Below are positions 1 through 7,843 of a stretch of 18,750 bases of DNA, one piece after another. Where the stretch lies: positions 1 through 18,750 of the forward strand of contig WRJV01000332.1 in NCBI GenBank assembly GCA_009778415.1, given 5' to 3'. Within the stretch, counting starts at the first letter, position 1. Every line of letters starts with the position of its first letter. Under the pieces are notes generated by a model. The model ran no database searches, was not told the origin of the DNA, and saw only the letters and a list, made by a program, of their open reading frames with translations. Source of the DNA: Clostridiales bacterium (GTDB lineage: Bacteria; Bacillota; Clostridia; Peptostreptococcales; Anaerovoracaceae). Position numbers and translations under genes: made by a program.

Positions 1-178
1 GGGCGAGGACGCGGCAGAGTTCCTTATGGCGGGGGCCGACGCCGTCGCAGTGGGAACAGCGGCGCTTGTCAACCCCACGGCGCCAGTCGATGTTTTGCGA
101 GGGCTTGAGCGGTTCATGGCAGAACAGGGGTTTGACAGCATAGAAGCATTGAAGGGTTCGTTTTGCGGGGAGGCATGA
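1..178 (+). CDS. pyrD: dihydroorotate dehydrogenase, C-terminal fragment (5' end outside window)
   Basis: The open frame runs from the left window edge (first full codon at base 2) to TGA at 176-178, giving about 58 C-terminal residues. It contains AAEFLMAGADAVAVGTAALV followed by NPTAPVDVLRGLERFM. This is the end of the FMN-binding TIM barrel of class 1 dihydroorotate dehydrogenase: the GA-AVxVGTA segment binds the FMN phosphate, and the Asn-Pro after it is typical of the PyrD-B type. The enzyme oxidises dihydroorotate to orotate in pyrimidine synthesis. The next gene, pyrE, starts one base after this stop and uses the orotate, which supports the call. The catalytic residues lie upstream and cannot be checked. 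The B type (PyrK-dependent, NAD-linked) is inferred from the tail only. Confidence 0.85.
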   Translation, partial: GEDAAEFLMAGADAVAVGTAALVNPTAPVDVLRGLERFMAEQGFDSIEALKGSFCGEA

Positions 179-179
179 G

Positions 180-863
180 ATGGGCTACAAAAGGGAATTC
201 ATAGAGTTCATGGTGGAGGCGGGTGCGCTGACTTTCGGCAATTTCATCACGAAAAGCGGCAGGGAGACCCCGTATTTCATCAACACGGGCAATTACCGGA
301 CGGGCGCCCAGATAGCGCGGCTTGGCCGTTTCTACGCTGAGTGCATCGTCGAAAACATGAAAGAGGGGAAAATAAAGGAAGGCACAGCGGCGCTCTTCGG
401 CCCGGCGTACAAAGGCATACCTATCGCGGTTTCCACGTCTATCGCCCTTTCCGAACACCACGGCAGGGAGGTCGGCTTCTGCTTCAACAGGAAAGAGGCG
501 AAGGACCACGGTGAGGGGGGCGTTATCGTCGGGCATAAAATAAAGGACGGCGACCAGCTGCTCATAGTTGAGGACGTAATCACTGCGGGGACTGCCGTAA
601 GGGAGGCCCTTCCGATAATAATGAGCCAGGCGAGCGCTAAGATCAGCGGCCTTGTCATATCCGTAGACAGGATGGAGCGCGGCAAAGGCGACAGGACGGC
701 AATCCAAGAAATCAAGGAGGAATTCGGGGTGGACACCTTCCCTATCGTGACTGCCAGGGAAATCGTCGATGAGCTTTACGGCGCTGAAATAGGCGGGCGC
801 ATCTTAATCGACGACGAAACAAAAGAAAAAATGGAAAAGTATTTTGAAATGTATTGCAAATAA
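180..863 (+). CDS. pyrE: orotate phosphoribosyltransferase
   Basis: This 227-residue protein converts orotate and PRPP to OMP, the fifth step of UMP synthesis, in the cytoplasm. The PRPP-binding loop LLIVEDVITAGTAV lies at residues 127-140, with the Glu131-Asp132 pair typical of type I phosphoribosyltransferases. The flexible catalytic loop FNRKEAKDHGEGG at 102-114 supplies Arg104, Lys105, Lys108 and His110. The N-terminal orotate-site motif SGRETPYFINTGNY is at 26-39. Length is normal for the longer bacterial PyrE form. The ATG is preceded by GGGGAGG at 167-173, six bases upstream and inside the end of pyrD, so the two genes are translationally close (TGA, one base, ATG). No regulatory element is visible; any pyr-operon control would lie outside the window. 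Confidence 0.96.
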   Translation: MGYKREFIEFMVEAGALTFGNFITKSGRETPYFINTGNYRTGAQIARLGRFYAECIVENMKEGKIKEGTAALFGPAYKGIPIAVSTSIALSEHHGREVGFCFNRKEAKDHGEGGVIVGHKIKDGDQLLIVEDVITAGTAVREALPIIMSQASAKISGLVISVDRMERGKGDRTAIQEIKEEFGVDTFPIVTAREIVDELYGAEIGGRILIDDETKEKMEKYFEMYCK

Positions 864-865
864 GC

Positions 866-894
866 GGGACAAGCACAGGGCAACGTGCTATAAT
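866..894 (+). promoter_or_regulatory. candidate sigma-70-type promoter for the DUF362 gene
   Basis: A perfect TATAAT lies at 889-894. A GGGACA at 866-871 (matching TTGACA at its last four bases) sits 17 bases upstream. Transcription would start near 901, just ahead of the GGAGGGGG ribosome binding site at 906-913. The site lies immediately after the pyrE stop, which suggests that the next gene can be expressed independently of the pyr operon. It was called by eye. Confidence 0.55.
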
Positions 895-919
895 GAACAG
901 TGTGCGGAGGGGGTTACAC

Positions 920-2038
920 ATGGAAAAGCCAAAAGTATATTTTACGGACATGCGCTGCAAAGTAGGGACGAGCCTGCTCAGCAAACTGGACAAGCTGATC
1001 AGGAAAGCAGGAATTTCAGACTTGTCCAGGATTGATTTTAGCAACAAATACGTCGCTGTCAAGATTCATTTCGGCGAGCCGGGCAACCTGTCTTTCCTCA
1101 GGCCGAACTTTGCGAAGGCAGTGGCAGACTGCGTGAAGTCATTGGGGGGCAAGCCGTTCCTGACCGACTGCAACACGCTGTACGTAGGCAGGCGGGGCAA
1201 TGCGCTGGATCATTTGGAGGCGGCGCTGGAGAACGGTTTTTCGCCGTTTTCAACAGGCTGCCAAATGATAATCGGCGACGGGCTCAAGGGCATGGACGAC
1301 ATTGAAGTCCCGATTAACGGGGGGCAGATCCTTACGAGTGCGCTGATAGGCCGGGCGGTAATGGACGCCGACATCTTCATTTCTCTAAACCACTTCAAGG
1401 GGCACGAATGCACTGGGTTTGGCGGGGCTATCAAGAACATAGGCATGGGCTGCGGAAGCCGCGCCGGGAAGATGGTCATGCACAGCGACGGCAAGCCGGA
1501 AGTCTACGGCAAGTCGTGCACCGGGTGCAAGAGCTGCGCGAAATTCTGTGCGCACGGCGCAATCAGCTTTGGCAAATCGGGGAAGGCTTCAATCAGCCAC
1601 GGTCGTTGCACTGGGTGCGGCAGGTGCGTTGGCAGCTGCAATTTCAACGCTATCCACAATCCGAACGAGTCGTCGAACGCGATGCTTGACTGCAAGATAG
1701 CCGAGTACTGCAAGGCAGTGCTTGACGGCAGGCCCCACTTTCATGTCAGCATTGTCAACCAGGTGTCGCCGTACTGCGACTGCCACGACGAGAACGACGC
1801 GGCTGTGGTTCCCGACATCGGCATGTTTGCAAGCTTCGACCCAGTCGCCATCGACCGCGCCTGCATCGACGCGGTTAACGCCGCCCCGGAAATCCACGGG
1901 AGCATCCTGTCGGAAAGGGAGCACACATGCGGCGACCATTTTACGAATATCCACCCGTCTACAGATTGGCGGCGCCAACTTGCGCATGCGGTAAAAATCG
2001 GTCTTGGCAGCGAGGATTACGAGCTGATAAAGATATAA
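920..2038 (+). CDS. DUF362 family protein with two C-terminal-half 4Fe-4S clusters
   Basis: This 372-residue cytoplasmic protein begins with MEKPKVYFTDMRC. The N-terminal part (about 1-190) reads as a DUF362 domain, with VAVKIHFGEPGN at 46-57 and NHFKGHECTGFGGAIKNIGMG at 157-177. Two ferredoxin-type motifs follow: Cys200-x2-Cys203-x2-Cys206-x3-Cys210 and Cys230-x2-Cys233-x2-Cys236-x3-Cys240. Each has the spacing of a bacterial 4Fe-4S cluster, although the usual Pro after the last Cys is absent. The C-terminal segment has further cysteines, including YCDC at 285-288, and a second DUF362-like stretch (SFDPVAIDRACIDAVN). ATG 920 was chosen over an in-frame TTG at 854 inside pyrE because it has a good ribosome binding site (906-913) and a promoter in front. 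A redox role is inferred from the clusters; the substrate is unknown. Confidence 0.88.
   Translation: MEKPKVYFTDMRCKVGTSLLSKLDKLIRKAGISDLSRIDFSNKYVAVKIHFGEPGNLSFLRPNFAKAVADCVKSLGGKPFLTDCNTLYVGRRGNALDHLEAALENGFSPFSTGCQMIIGDGLKGMDDIEVPINGGQILTSALIGRAVMDADIFISLNHFKGHECTGFGGAIKNIGMGCGSRAGKMVMHSDGKPEVYGKSCTGCKSCAKFCAHGAISFGKSGKASISHGRCTGCGRCVGSCNFNAIHNPNESSNAMLDCKIAEYCKAVLDGRPHFHVSIVNQVSPYCDCHDENDAAVVPDIGMFASFDPVAIDRACIDAVNAAPEIHGSILSEREHTCGDHFTNIHPSTDWRRQLAHAVKIGLGSEDYELIKI
2004..2031 (+). promoter_or_regulatory. weak promoter candidate for the PPi-phosphofructokinase gene
   Basis: TTGGCA at 2004-2009 and GATAAA at 2026-2031 are separated by 16 bases inside the 3' end of the DUF362 gene. The 28-base gap before the next ATG is very AT-rich and carries AGGAGGT at 2054-2060. 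The -10 match is only four of six, so read-through from the DUF362 promoter is equally possible. Confidence 0.25.
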
Positions 2039-2066
2039 ATAATATTTAAAATTAGGAGGTATTGAT

Positions 2067-3302
2067 ATGAGCGCATTGTTTGGCTCTTGCATCATCGGGC
2101 AATCGGGGGGGCCGTCGGCTGTGATCAACGCCAGCGTTTACGGTTCGATCAAAGCGGCGCTTGACAGCGGCTGCATCACAAAGGTCTATGGCGCAGCCAA
2201 CGGCATCCGAGGCGTGCTTGAGGAAAGGCTGTACATTTTGGACGAGGAGAACGCGGCAGAGCTTGAGCTGCTTAAATACACGCCGTCTTCAGCGCTGGGG
2301 TCCTGCAGGTACAAGATTGCCCCGCCTGAGATAGACGACACTGACTACAAGCGCATACTCGAGATTTTCAAGAAATACGACGTGAGGTATTTCTTTTACA
2401 ACGGCGGCAACGACTCCATGGACACCTGCAGCAAGATATCCAAGTACATGGCAGAATCAGGCTATGAGTGCAGGGTCATGGGCATACCGAAGACGATCGA
2501 CAACGACCTGGTGGAAACGGACCACTGCCCGGGGTTTGCATCAGCTGCAAAGTACATCGCCACCTCGTTTATGGAGGTCTACCTGGACGCCCACGTGTAC
2601 GACGTGGGGATGGTGACGATCATCGAGTGCATGGGCAGGCACGCCGGATGGCTGACGGCGGCTTCTTCGCTGGCGTCCGAGATGGGGCAGGGCCCCGACC
2701 TGATTTACCTTGCCGAAAGAGTGTTCGACATGGACAAGTTCCTGGCAGACGTCGGAAGGATATACAGGGACAAGGGCAAATGCCTGATAGCGGTAAGCGA
2801 AGGGATACAGTACGCGGACGGGACCTTTGTGTCGATGGCTGAGTCGTCGGTGACAGACGGGTTTGGCCACGCGCAGCTTGGAGGGCTAGCCGCTATCTTG
2901 GCTGCGATAGTCAAGGAAAAGACAGGCGCGAAGGTAAGGAGCGTGGAGTTCAGCCTACTGCAGCGCTGCGCAGCCCACGTGGCTTCGCTGATCGACATCG
3001 AAGAGAGCTTTCTGGCAGGCAAGACTGCAGTAATAGCCGCAGTGAACGGGAAGACCGACATGATGGTAGGCTTCGACTGCGACCGGACGAACGGCTATTC
3101 CTGCGCTACTAAGCTGATCAAACTGTCGGACGTTGCGAATTGCGAGAAAAAGGTGCCTGACGAATGGATCAACGCCGACGGCAACGGGATTTTGAGGCCG
3201 TACATCGACTATGCCCTGCCGCTGATTCAAGGCGAGACGAAGCTTTCAAAGGAGAACGGCCTGCCGAGGTTCGCAAGGCTGAAGAAAATCCAAGCGAAAT
3301 AA
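2067..3302 (+). CDS. pfp: pyrophosphate-dependent 6-phosphofructokinase (diphosphate--fructose-6-phosphate 1-phosphotransferase)
   Basis: This 411-residue PfkA-superfamily enzyme has GQSGGPSAVINAS at 11-23, YNGGNDSMDT at 111-120, GIPKTIDNDL at 139-148 and ECMGRHAGW at 187-195. In ATP enzymes the phosphate-donor region reads GGDGS and PGTIDND. Here the last Gly of GGDG is Asp (GGND, Asp116) and the Gly after Pro is Lys (PKTIDND, Lys142). That Asp/Lys pair is the recognised signature of PPi-dependent enzymes. Asp145 is the expected catalytic base. The length of about 410 residues and motifs such as DHCPGFASAAKYIA fit the clostridial PPi-type group. The enzyme reversibly interconverts fructose-6-phosphate and fructose-1,6-bisphosphate using PPi. 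AGGAGGT at 2054-2060 sets the start. It lies 20 bases upstream of dnaE, so co-transcription is likely. Donor specificity is inferred from residues, not measured. Confidence 0.92.
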   Translation: MSALFGSCIIGQSGGPSAVINASVYGSIKAALDSGCITKVYGAANGIRGVLEERLYILDEENAAELELLKYTPSSALGSCRYKIAPPEIDDTDYKRILEIFKKYDVRYFFYNGGNDSMDTCSKISKYMAESGYECRVMGIPKTIDNDLVETDHCPGFASAAKYIATSFMEVYLDAHVYDVGMVTIIECMGRHAGWLTAASSLASEMGQGPDLIYLAERVFDMDKFLADVGRIYRDKGKCLIAVSEGIQYADGTFVSMAESSVTDGFGHAQLGGLAAILAAIVKEKTGAKVRSVEFSLLQRCAAHVASLIDIEESFLAGKTAVIAAVNGKTDMMVGFDCDRTNGYSCATKLIKLSDVANCEKKVPDEWINADGNGILRPYIDYALPLIQGETKLSKENGLPRFARLKKIQAK

Positions 3303-3322
3303 GGGCGGCAAGCGGCAACAAC

Positions 3323-6300
3323 ATGGCATTTACGCATCTGCACGTACACACGGAATACAGCCTGCTCGACGGTGCGGCGCGAATAAAAAACCTCGTGGCG
3401 CGGGCGAAGGAGCTCGGCATGGGTTCCCTTGCGATAACGGACCACGGGGTGATGTTTGGCGTTGTCGACTTCTACAAGGAAGCGAAGAAGCAGGGCGTCA
3501 AGCCGATAATCGGCTGCGAGGTCTACACGGCTGCGAGGAGCAGGCTGGACAAGGACGTAGAAAAAGACAAATTCCAAGGCCACCTGGTTTTGCTGGCGAA
3601 AAACCAGGAAGGGTACAAGAACCTGATAAAAATAGTGTCGCTGGGTTTCACCGAGGGGTTTTACTACAAGCCCAGAACAGACAAGGAAGTCCTCCGGCGG
3701 TATTCAAACGGGATAATCGCCCTTTCGGCCTGCCTTGCGGGGGACGTGCAGCGGAAGCTGCTAAACAGGGACTACGACGGCGCGAGAACAGAAGCGGCGG
3801 AGCTGCTTGGCATATTCGGCAGCGGCAATTTCTACCTGGAGCTTCAGGATCAGGGGCTGGAAGAAGAGGCGGCTATCCTTTCTGACATGAAGAGGCTGTC
3901 AGCAGAGCTGGGGATACCGTTTGCCGCAACCAACGACGTCCATTACGTCAACAGGGAGGACGCGGAATTCCACGACATACTTCTGTGCATCCAGACGGCC
4001 ACAAACGTGGACGACCCAAACAGGATGCGGTTCCCAAACGACCAGTTCTATCTGAAATCCGAAAGGGAAATGCAGGTCTTGTTCGCCAGCACCCCGGAAG
4101 CTATAAGCAACACCCAGAAAATAGCCGACCAGTGCAACGTCGAATTCAGCTTCGGCGAGCTGCACCTGCCGGAATTCAGCGCGCCTGACGGCAAAGGCAA
4201 CGCCGCGTACCTGCGCGAGCTCTGCGAAGATGGGCTGTTTGAGCGGTACGGCGCGGCAGACGCCAGCCTGCGGGAGAGGTTCGAATACGAATTCGCCACC
4301 ATAGTAAAGATGGGATACGTCGAGTATTTCCTGATAGTCGCTGATTTCATCAGCTACGCGAGGAGAAACGGGATAATGGTCGGCCCGGGGAGGGGATCGG
4401 CAGCCGGGAGCATAGTTTCTTACGCCCTGCGCATCACAGACGTGGACCCGATCAAATACGGGCTGATATTCGAACGGTTCTTAAACCCCGAAAGAATAAG
4501 CATGCCGGACATCGACATCGATTTCTGCTACGAGAGAAGGAACGAGGTAATCGACTACGTAGTAGGGAAATACGGCGCCGACAAAGTGGCGCAGATAATC
4601 ACCTTCGGCACTATGAAAGCTAAAGCGGCCGTCAGGGACGTTGGCAGGGCGCTGAACATGAGCTATGCAGACGCGGACGTGCTGGCCAAGGCGATACCGT
4701 TCAGATTGGACATGACCATCGACACCGCGCTTGCCACAAGCCCGGACCTCAAGCAGAAATACGATACAGACCCCGGCGCGAGGAAAGTCCTCGACATGGC
4801 AAAAGCCATCGAAGGCATGCCGCGCCACGCTTCTACCCATGCCGCCGGAGTAGTCATTTCCAAAGAAAGCATCAACGAGTACGCCCCCTTGTACCTGGCG
4901 GAAAAAGGCGTGTCCACGCAATTCACCATGAATACTATTGAAGAGCTGGGGCTCCTCAAAATGGACTTCCTCGGGCTTCGCACGCTGACAGTGATACGCG
5001 ACGCTGCAGAAATGATTAAGCGCGGCTACGGCGTTGAGACAGACTTCTCAAAAATGGCCTACGACGACCCTAAAGTGTACAAGCTGATAAGCGGAGGCAA
5101 CACGGCAGGCCTATTCCAGCTTGAAAGCGGGGGGATGACCCAGTTCCTGAAAAACCTGAAGCCCGACTGCTTCGAGGACATAGTAGCGGGAGTCGCCTTG
5201 TACAGGCCAGGGCCGATGGCGTCCATACCCGCCTATATAAACAACAAGAAAAACCCCGGGAGCATCGAGTACGTAGACGAAAGCCTGCGCCCGATACTTT
5301 CAGTCACTTACGGAGTCCTAATATACCAGGAGCAGGTCATGCGGATAGTCCGCGACCTTGCAGGGTACACTTACGGCATGAGCGACGTGGTCAGAAGGGC
5401 CATGGGCAAGAAAAAGATGGACGTGATGCTGCGGGAGAGGGAATACTTCATCAACGGCAAGGTGGGCGGCAACGGCGAAACACAGATCGCGGGGTGCGTG
5501 AGGAACGGGGTGCCTAGAAAAGCCGCCGAAGCCATATTCAACCAGATGGTCAGCTTTGCGGAATACGCCTTCAACAAGTCACATGCCGCCGCGTACGCAG
5601 TCATAGCTTATGAAACGGCATATCTTAAGGCCTACTACCCTGTCGAGTTCATGGCTGCGCTGATGACCAGCGTGATAGGCGATTACTCGCAGATTGCCAA
5701 ATACATCAGGAACTGCGGCGAAATGGGCATCTCGGTCTTGCCGCCCAGCGTGTGCAGCAGCGGGATGAAGTTCACCGTCGAAAACGGCGCCATACGCTTC
5801 GGGCTCCTCGGGATAAAAAACGTAGGCGAGGGCGCGATCAAGGCAATAATCAAGGCAAGGGAAGAAAAAGGGCTGCCAAAGGACATATTTCAATTCATCG
5901 ACAACATCGAAATCCACGAAATAAACAAAAAGGCGCTTGAAAGCCTGATAAAGGCCGGGGCGCTCGACGACGTCAACGAGAACAGGGCGCAGCTTCTTGC
6001 GTCCTTTGAAGGGCTTTTGGAGTCAGCGCAAAACAGCGCGAGAAGAAACATCGAAGGCCAGATGTCGCTCTTCCAGCCTTCAGATGGCGAATTAGGGTAC
6101 GCCAGCGTAAAAGCCGCACTGCCGGACGTGGCGAATTTTTCGCAGGAGAAGCGGATAGCCATGGAGAAAGAAATGCTGGGCGTCTACATTTCGGGGCACC
6201 CGCTCAAGGGGTACGAAGAAAAGATCGGAAGCATTTCGGGGCTTGTCACTTCAGACGAGCTGTCGAGCCTGGACGAGGGCGGCAGGGTATTTGACGGCAT

Positions 6301-6802
6301 GCAGGCAGTTATGGCAGGGATCATTTCCTCGAAAAAAACGCTTCTTACAAAAAACGGCAAAATGATGGCTTTTTTAGACTTGGAAGACTTGTACGGAAAT
6401 GTGGAAGTCATTGTTTTTCCCAATATCTATGAAAGGTATTTGCAGCTTTTGCACGAAGATGCTATAGTAATAGTTAAGGGGAGCATAAGCTTCAAGGAAG
6501 ACGAATTGCCGAAACTGATAGCGGACCACGTGACGTCGTCTGACGCGCTGGATGCTCTCTCAGGCGGCGAGAAGCAGGCAGCACCGGTGAAAATCAAGGT
6601 GCCGCGCGAACTTGACGAAGAGGGGGCGCTTAAAAAAATAAGGGAAGCTGCCTTAGAGCACCGCGGGGACACCCCAATCATAATCTATTTTGAAAAAAAC
6701 GGCAAAAAGCTGAAAGCTTCAAAGGAGTTGTGGGTCGACCCAAGCGGTGCGTTCAGGCAGAAGATGGAATCATTGCTCGGGGGGGAAAACGTTAAAGTCT
6801 GA
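3323..6802 (+). CDS. dnaE: DNA polymerase III subunit alpha (DnaE1-type)
   Basis: This 1159-residue C-family replicative polymerase has the usual DnaE length. The N-terminal PHP domain begins THLHVHTEYSLLDG. The palm carries PDIDIDF at 395-401 (Asp396 and Asp398 the catalytic pair) and KMDFLGLRTL at 546-555 (Asp548 the third Asp). The nucleotide-site motif GPGRGSAAGS is at 354-363. Further conserved segments are GLFQLES, YRPGPM, YQEQVMRI and NKSHAAAY. The C-terminal part has ISGHPL and an OB-fold region. The frame stays open upstream to 3164 inside the phosphofructokinase gene. ATG 3323 is preferred because MAFTHLHVHT is the canonical DnaE start. No good ribosome binding site precedes it (only GGGCGG at 3303-3308), so translation may be coupled to the gene 20 bases upstream. 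PolC, clamp and proofreading subunits are not in the window. Confidence 0.97.
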   Translation: MAFTHLHVHTEYSLLDGAARIKNLVARAKELGMGSLAITDHGVMFGVVDFYKEAKKQGVKPIIGCEVYTAARSRLDKDVEKDKFQGHLVLLAKNQEGYKNLIKIVSLGFTEGFYYKPRTDKEVLRRYSNGIIALSACLAGDVQRKLLNRDYDGARTEAAELLGIFGSGNFYLELQDQGLEEEAAILSDMKRLSAELGIPFAATNDVHYVNREDAEFHDILLCIQTATNVDDPNRMRFPNDQFYLKSEREMQVLFASTPEAISNTQKIADQCNVEFSFGELHLPEFSAPDGKGNAAYLRELCEDGLFERYGAADASLRERFEYEFATIVKMGYVEYFLIVADFISYARRNGIMVGPGRGSAAGSIVSYALRITDVDPIKYGLIFERFLNPERISMPDIDIDFCYERRNEVIDYVVGKYGADKVAQIITFGTMKAKAAVRDVGRALNMSYADADVLAKAIPFRLDMTIDTALATSPDLKQKYDTDPGARKVLDMAKAIEGMPRHASTHAAGVVISKESINEYAPLYLAEKGVSTQFTMNTIEELGLLKMDFLGLRTLTVIRDAAEMIKRGYGVETDFSKMAYDDPKVYKLISGGNTAGLFQLESGGMTQFLKNLKPDCFEDIVAGVALYRPGPMASIPAYINNKKNPGSIEYVDESLRPILSVTYGVLIYQEQVMRIVRDLAGYTYGMSDVVRRAMGKKKMDVMLREREYFINGKVGGNGETQIAGCVRNGVPRKAAEAIFNQMVSFAEYAFNKSHAAAYAVIAYETAYLKAYYPVEFMAALMTSVIGDYSQIAKYIRNCGEMGISVLPPSVCSSGMKFTVENGAIRFGLLGIKNVGEGAIKAIIKAREEKGLPKDIFQFIDNIEIHEINKKALESLIKAGALDDVNENRAQLLASFEGLLESAQNSARRNIEGQMSLFQPSDGELGYASVKAALPDVANFSQEKRIAMEKEMLGVYISGHPLKGYEEKIGSISGLVTSDELSSLDEGGRVFDGMQAVMAGIISSKKTLLTKNGKMMAFLDLEDLYGNVEVIVFPNIYERYLQLLHEDAIVIVKGSISFKEDELPKLIADHVTSSDALDALSGGEKQAAPVKIKVPRELDEEGALKKIREAALEHRGDTPIIIYFEKNGKKLKASKELWVDPSGAFRQKMESLLGGENVKV

Positions 6803-6819
6803 ATAAATGGAGGTATGCC

Positions 6820-7782
6820 ATGCAAAGGATCGGAATTCTCACCAGCGGGGGCGACGCCCCGGGAATGAACGCGGCTGTCCGGGCTGCCGTTCGGAGCGCC
6901 ATATATTACGAAATGGAAGTCTACGGCATTGAGCGCGGCTACGAAGGCTTGCTCGACGGAGACATCAGGGAAATGAAAGTTTCGTCGGTGTCTGACATCC
7001 TGCAGCGCGGGGGGACCATACTAAGGACAGCGAGGAGCGACCGCTTCATGACGCCAGAGGGCCAGAAAAGAGCCGTTGACATGCTTGAAAACTTTGAAAT
7101 CGATTCGCTTGTTGTGGTCGGCGGCGACGGTTCTTTCCGGGGTGCGCTGGAGCTCAGCAAGCATGGCGTATGCGTGATGGGCGTTCCGGGGACAATAGAC
7201 AACGACCTTGGGTACACCGACTACACGATTGGCTTTGACACCGCCGTCAACACCGTTTTGGGTGCCATAAGCAACATCAGGGACACGTCGTCGTCCCATG
7301 AGCGGACCACGATAATCGAGGTGATGGGGAGGCGCTGCGGAGACATCGCGATCCATGCGGGCCTTACTGGTGGCGCAGAACACGTGCTGATACCAGAAGA
7401 AGACGACAATATAAACGCCCTCTGCCGCAAGGTCATAGAGGGCAGGAAAAGAGGGAAGCTGCACAGCATCATAATAAAAGCGGAAGGGGTCGCCATGCCC
7501 TCGCAGGAGCTTGCCGACATCATCAAGGAGCGCACTGGGCTCGAAACGAAAATAGTCATCCTTGGTTACATACAGAGGGGCGGCTCGCCGTCCGCCAGGG
7601 ACAGGATGCTGGCAAGCAGGATGGCGTTCAAGGCTGTCGAGCTGATAAAAGAAGGAAGCGTAAACAAAGCCATCGGAGTGATAGGGGACGAAATTGTCCA
7701 TTTCGACATGGCAGAAGCGCTGGAGATGAAAAGGCCCTTTGACGAGGGCATAATGAAGATGGCGAACATTTTGTCAATCTGA
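6820..7782 (+). CDS. pfkA: ATP-dependent 6-phosphofructokinase
   Basis: This 320-residue enzyme has the standard bacterial PfkA length and commits fructose-6-phosphate to glycolysis using ATP. Motifs are GILTSGGDAPGMNAA at 5-19, GGDGSFRGA at 101-109, GVPGTIDNDLG at 121-131 (Asp127 catalytic) and EVMGRRCGD at 167-175. The Gly in GGDG and in PGTIDND marks ATP use, unlike the paralogue at 2067-3302. Allosteric-site residues of the E. coli enzyme have counterparts: Arg21, Arg25, Arg154, Arg211 and Lys213. Control by ADP and phosphoenolpyruvate is therefore plausible. GGAGGT at 6809-6814 is five bases from the ATG. The dnaE stop is 17 bases upstream, and dnaE followed by pfkA is a recurrent order in Clostridia from memory. 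Confidence 0.97.
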   Translation: MQRIGILTSGGDAPGMNAAVRAAVRSAIYYEMEVYGIERGYEGLLDGDIREMKVSSVSDILQRGGTILRTARSDRFMTPEGQKRAVDMLENFEIDSLVVVGGDGSFRGALELSKHGVCVMGVPGTIDNDLGYTDYTIGFDTAVNTVLGAISNIRDTSSSHERTTIIEVMGRRCGDIAIHAGLTGGAEHVLIPEEDDNINALCRKVIEGRKRGKLHSIIIKAEGVAMPSQELADIIKERTGLETKIVILGYIQRGGSPSARDRMLASRMAFKAVELIKEGSVNKAIGVIGDEIVHFDMAEALEMKRPFDEGIMKMANILSI

Positions 7783-7798
7783 CGGGCAGACTGGCAGG

Positions 7799-7804
7799 TA
7801 TAAT
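7799..7804 (+). promoter_or_regulatory. -10 element candidate upstream of the FIST gene
   Basis: There is a perfect TATAAT 17 bases after the pfkA stop and 39 bases before the FIST start codon. No convincing -35 hexamer lies 16-18 bases upstream. The closest match, TTGTCA at 7771-7776, is 22 bases away. If the promoter is real it may need an activator or be weak. Confidence 0.4.
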
Positions 7805-7843
7805 GTCGAATTAATAGTAACACGATGCAAGGAGGAATTGATC

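Noticed and set aside
854..919. 22-residue N-terminal extension of the DUF362 protein from a TTG inside pyrE
   Set aside because: No ribosome binding site, and the promoter -10 at 889-894 lies within it; ATG 920 has a clear GGAGGGGG site.
3164..3322. 53-residue N-terminal extension of dnaE
   Set aside because: It overlaps the end of the phosphofructokinase gene in another frame and precedes the canonical DnaE start MAFTHLHVHT.
7021..7701. 226-residue minus-strand open frame opposite pfkA
   Set aside because: Antisense to conserved phosphofructokinase motifs; the composition is that of a complementary-strand frame.
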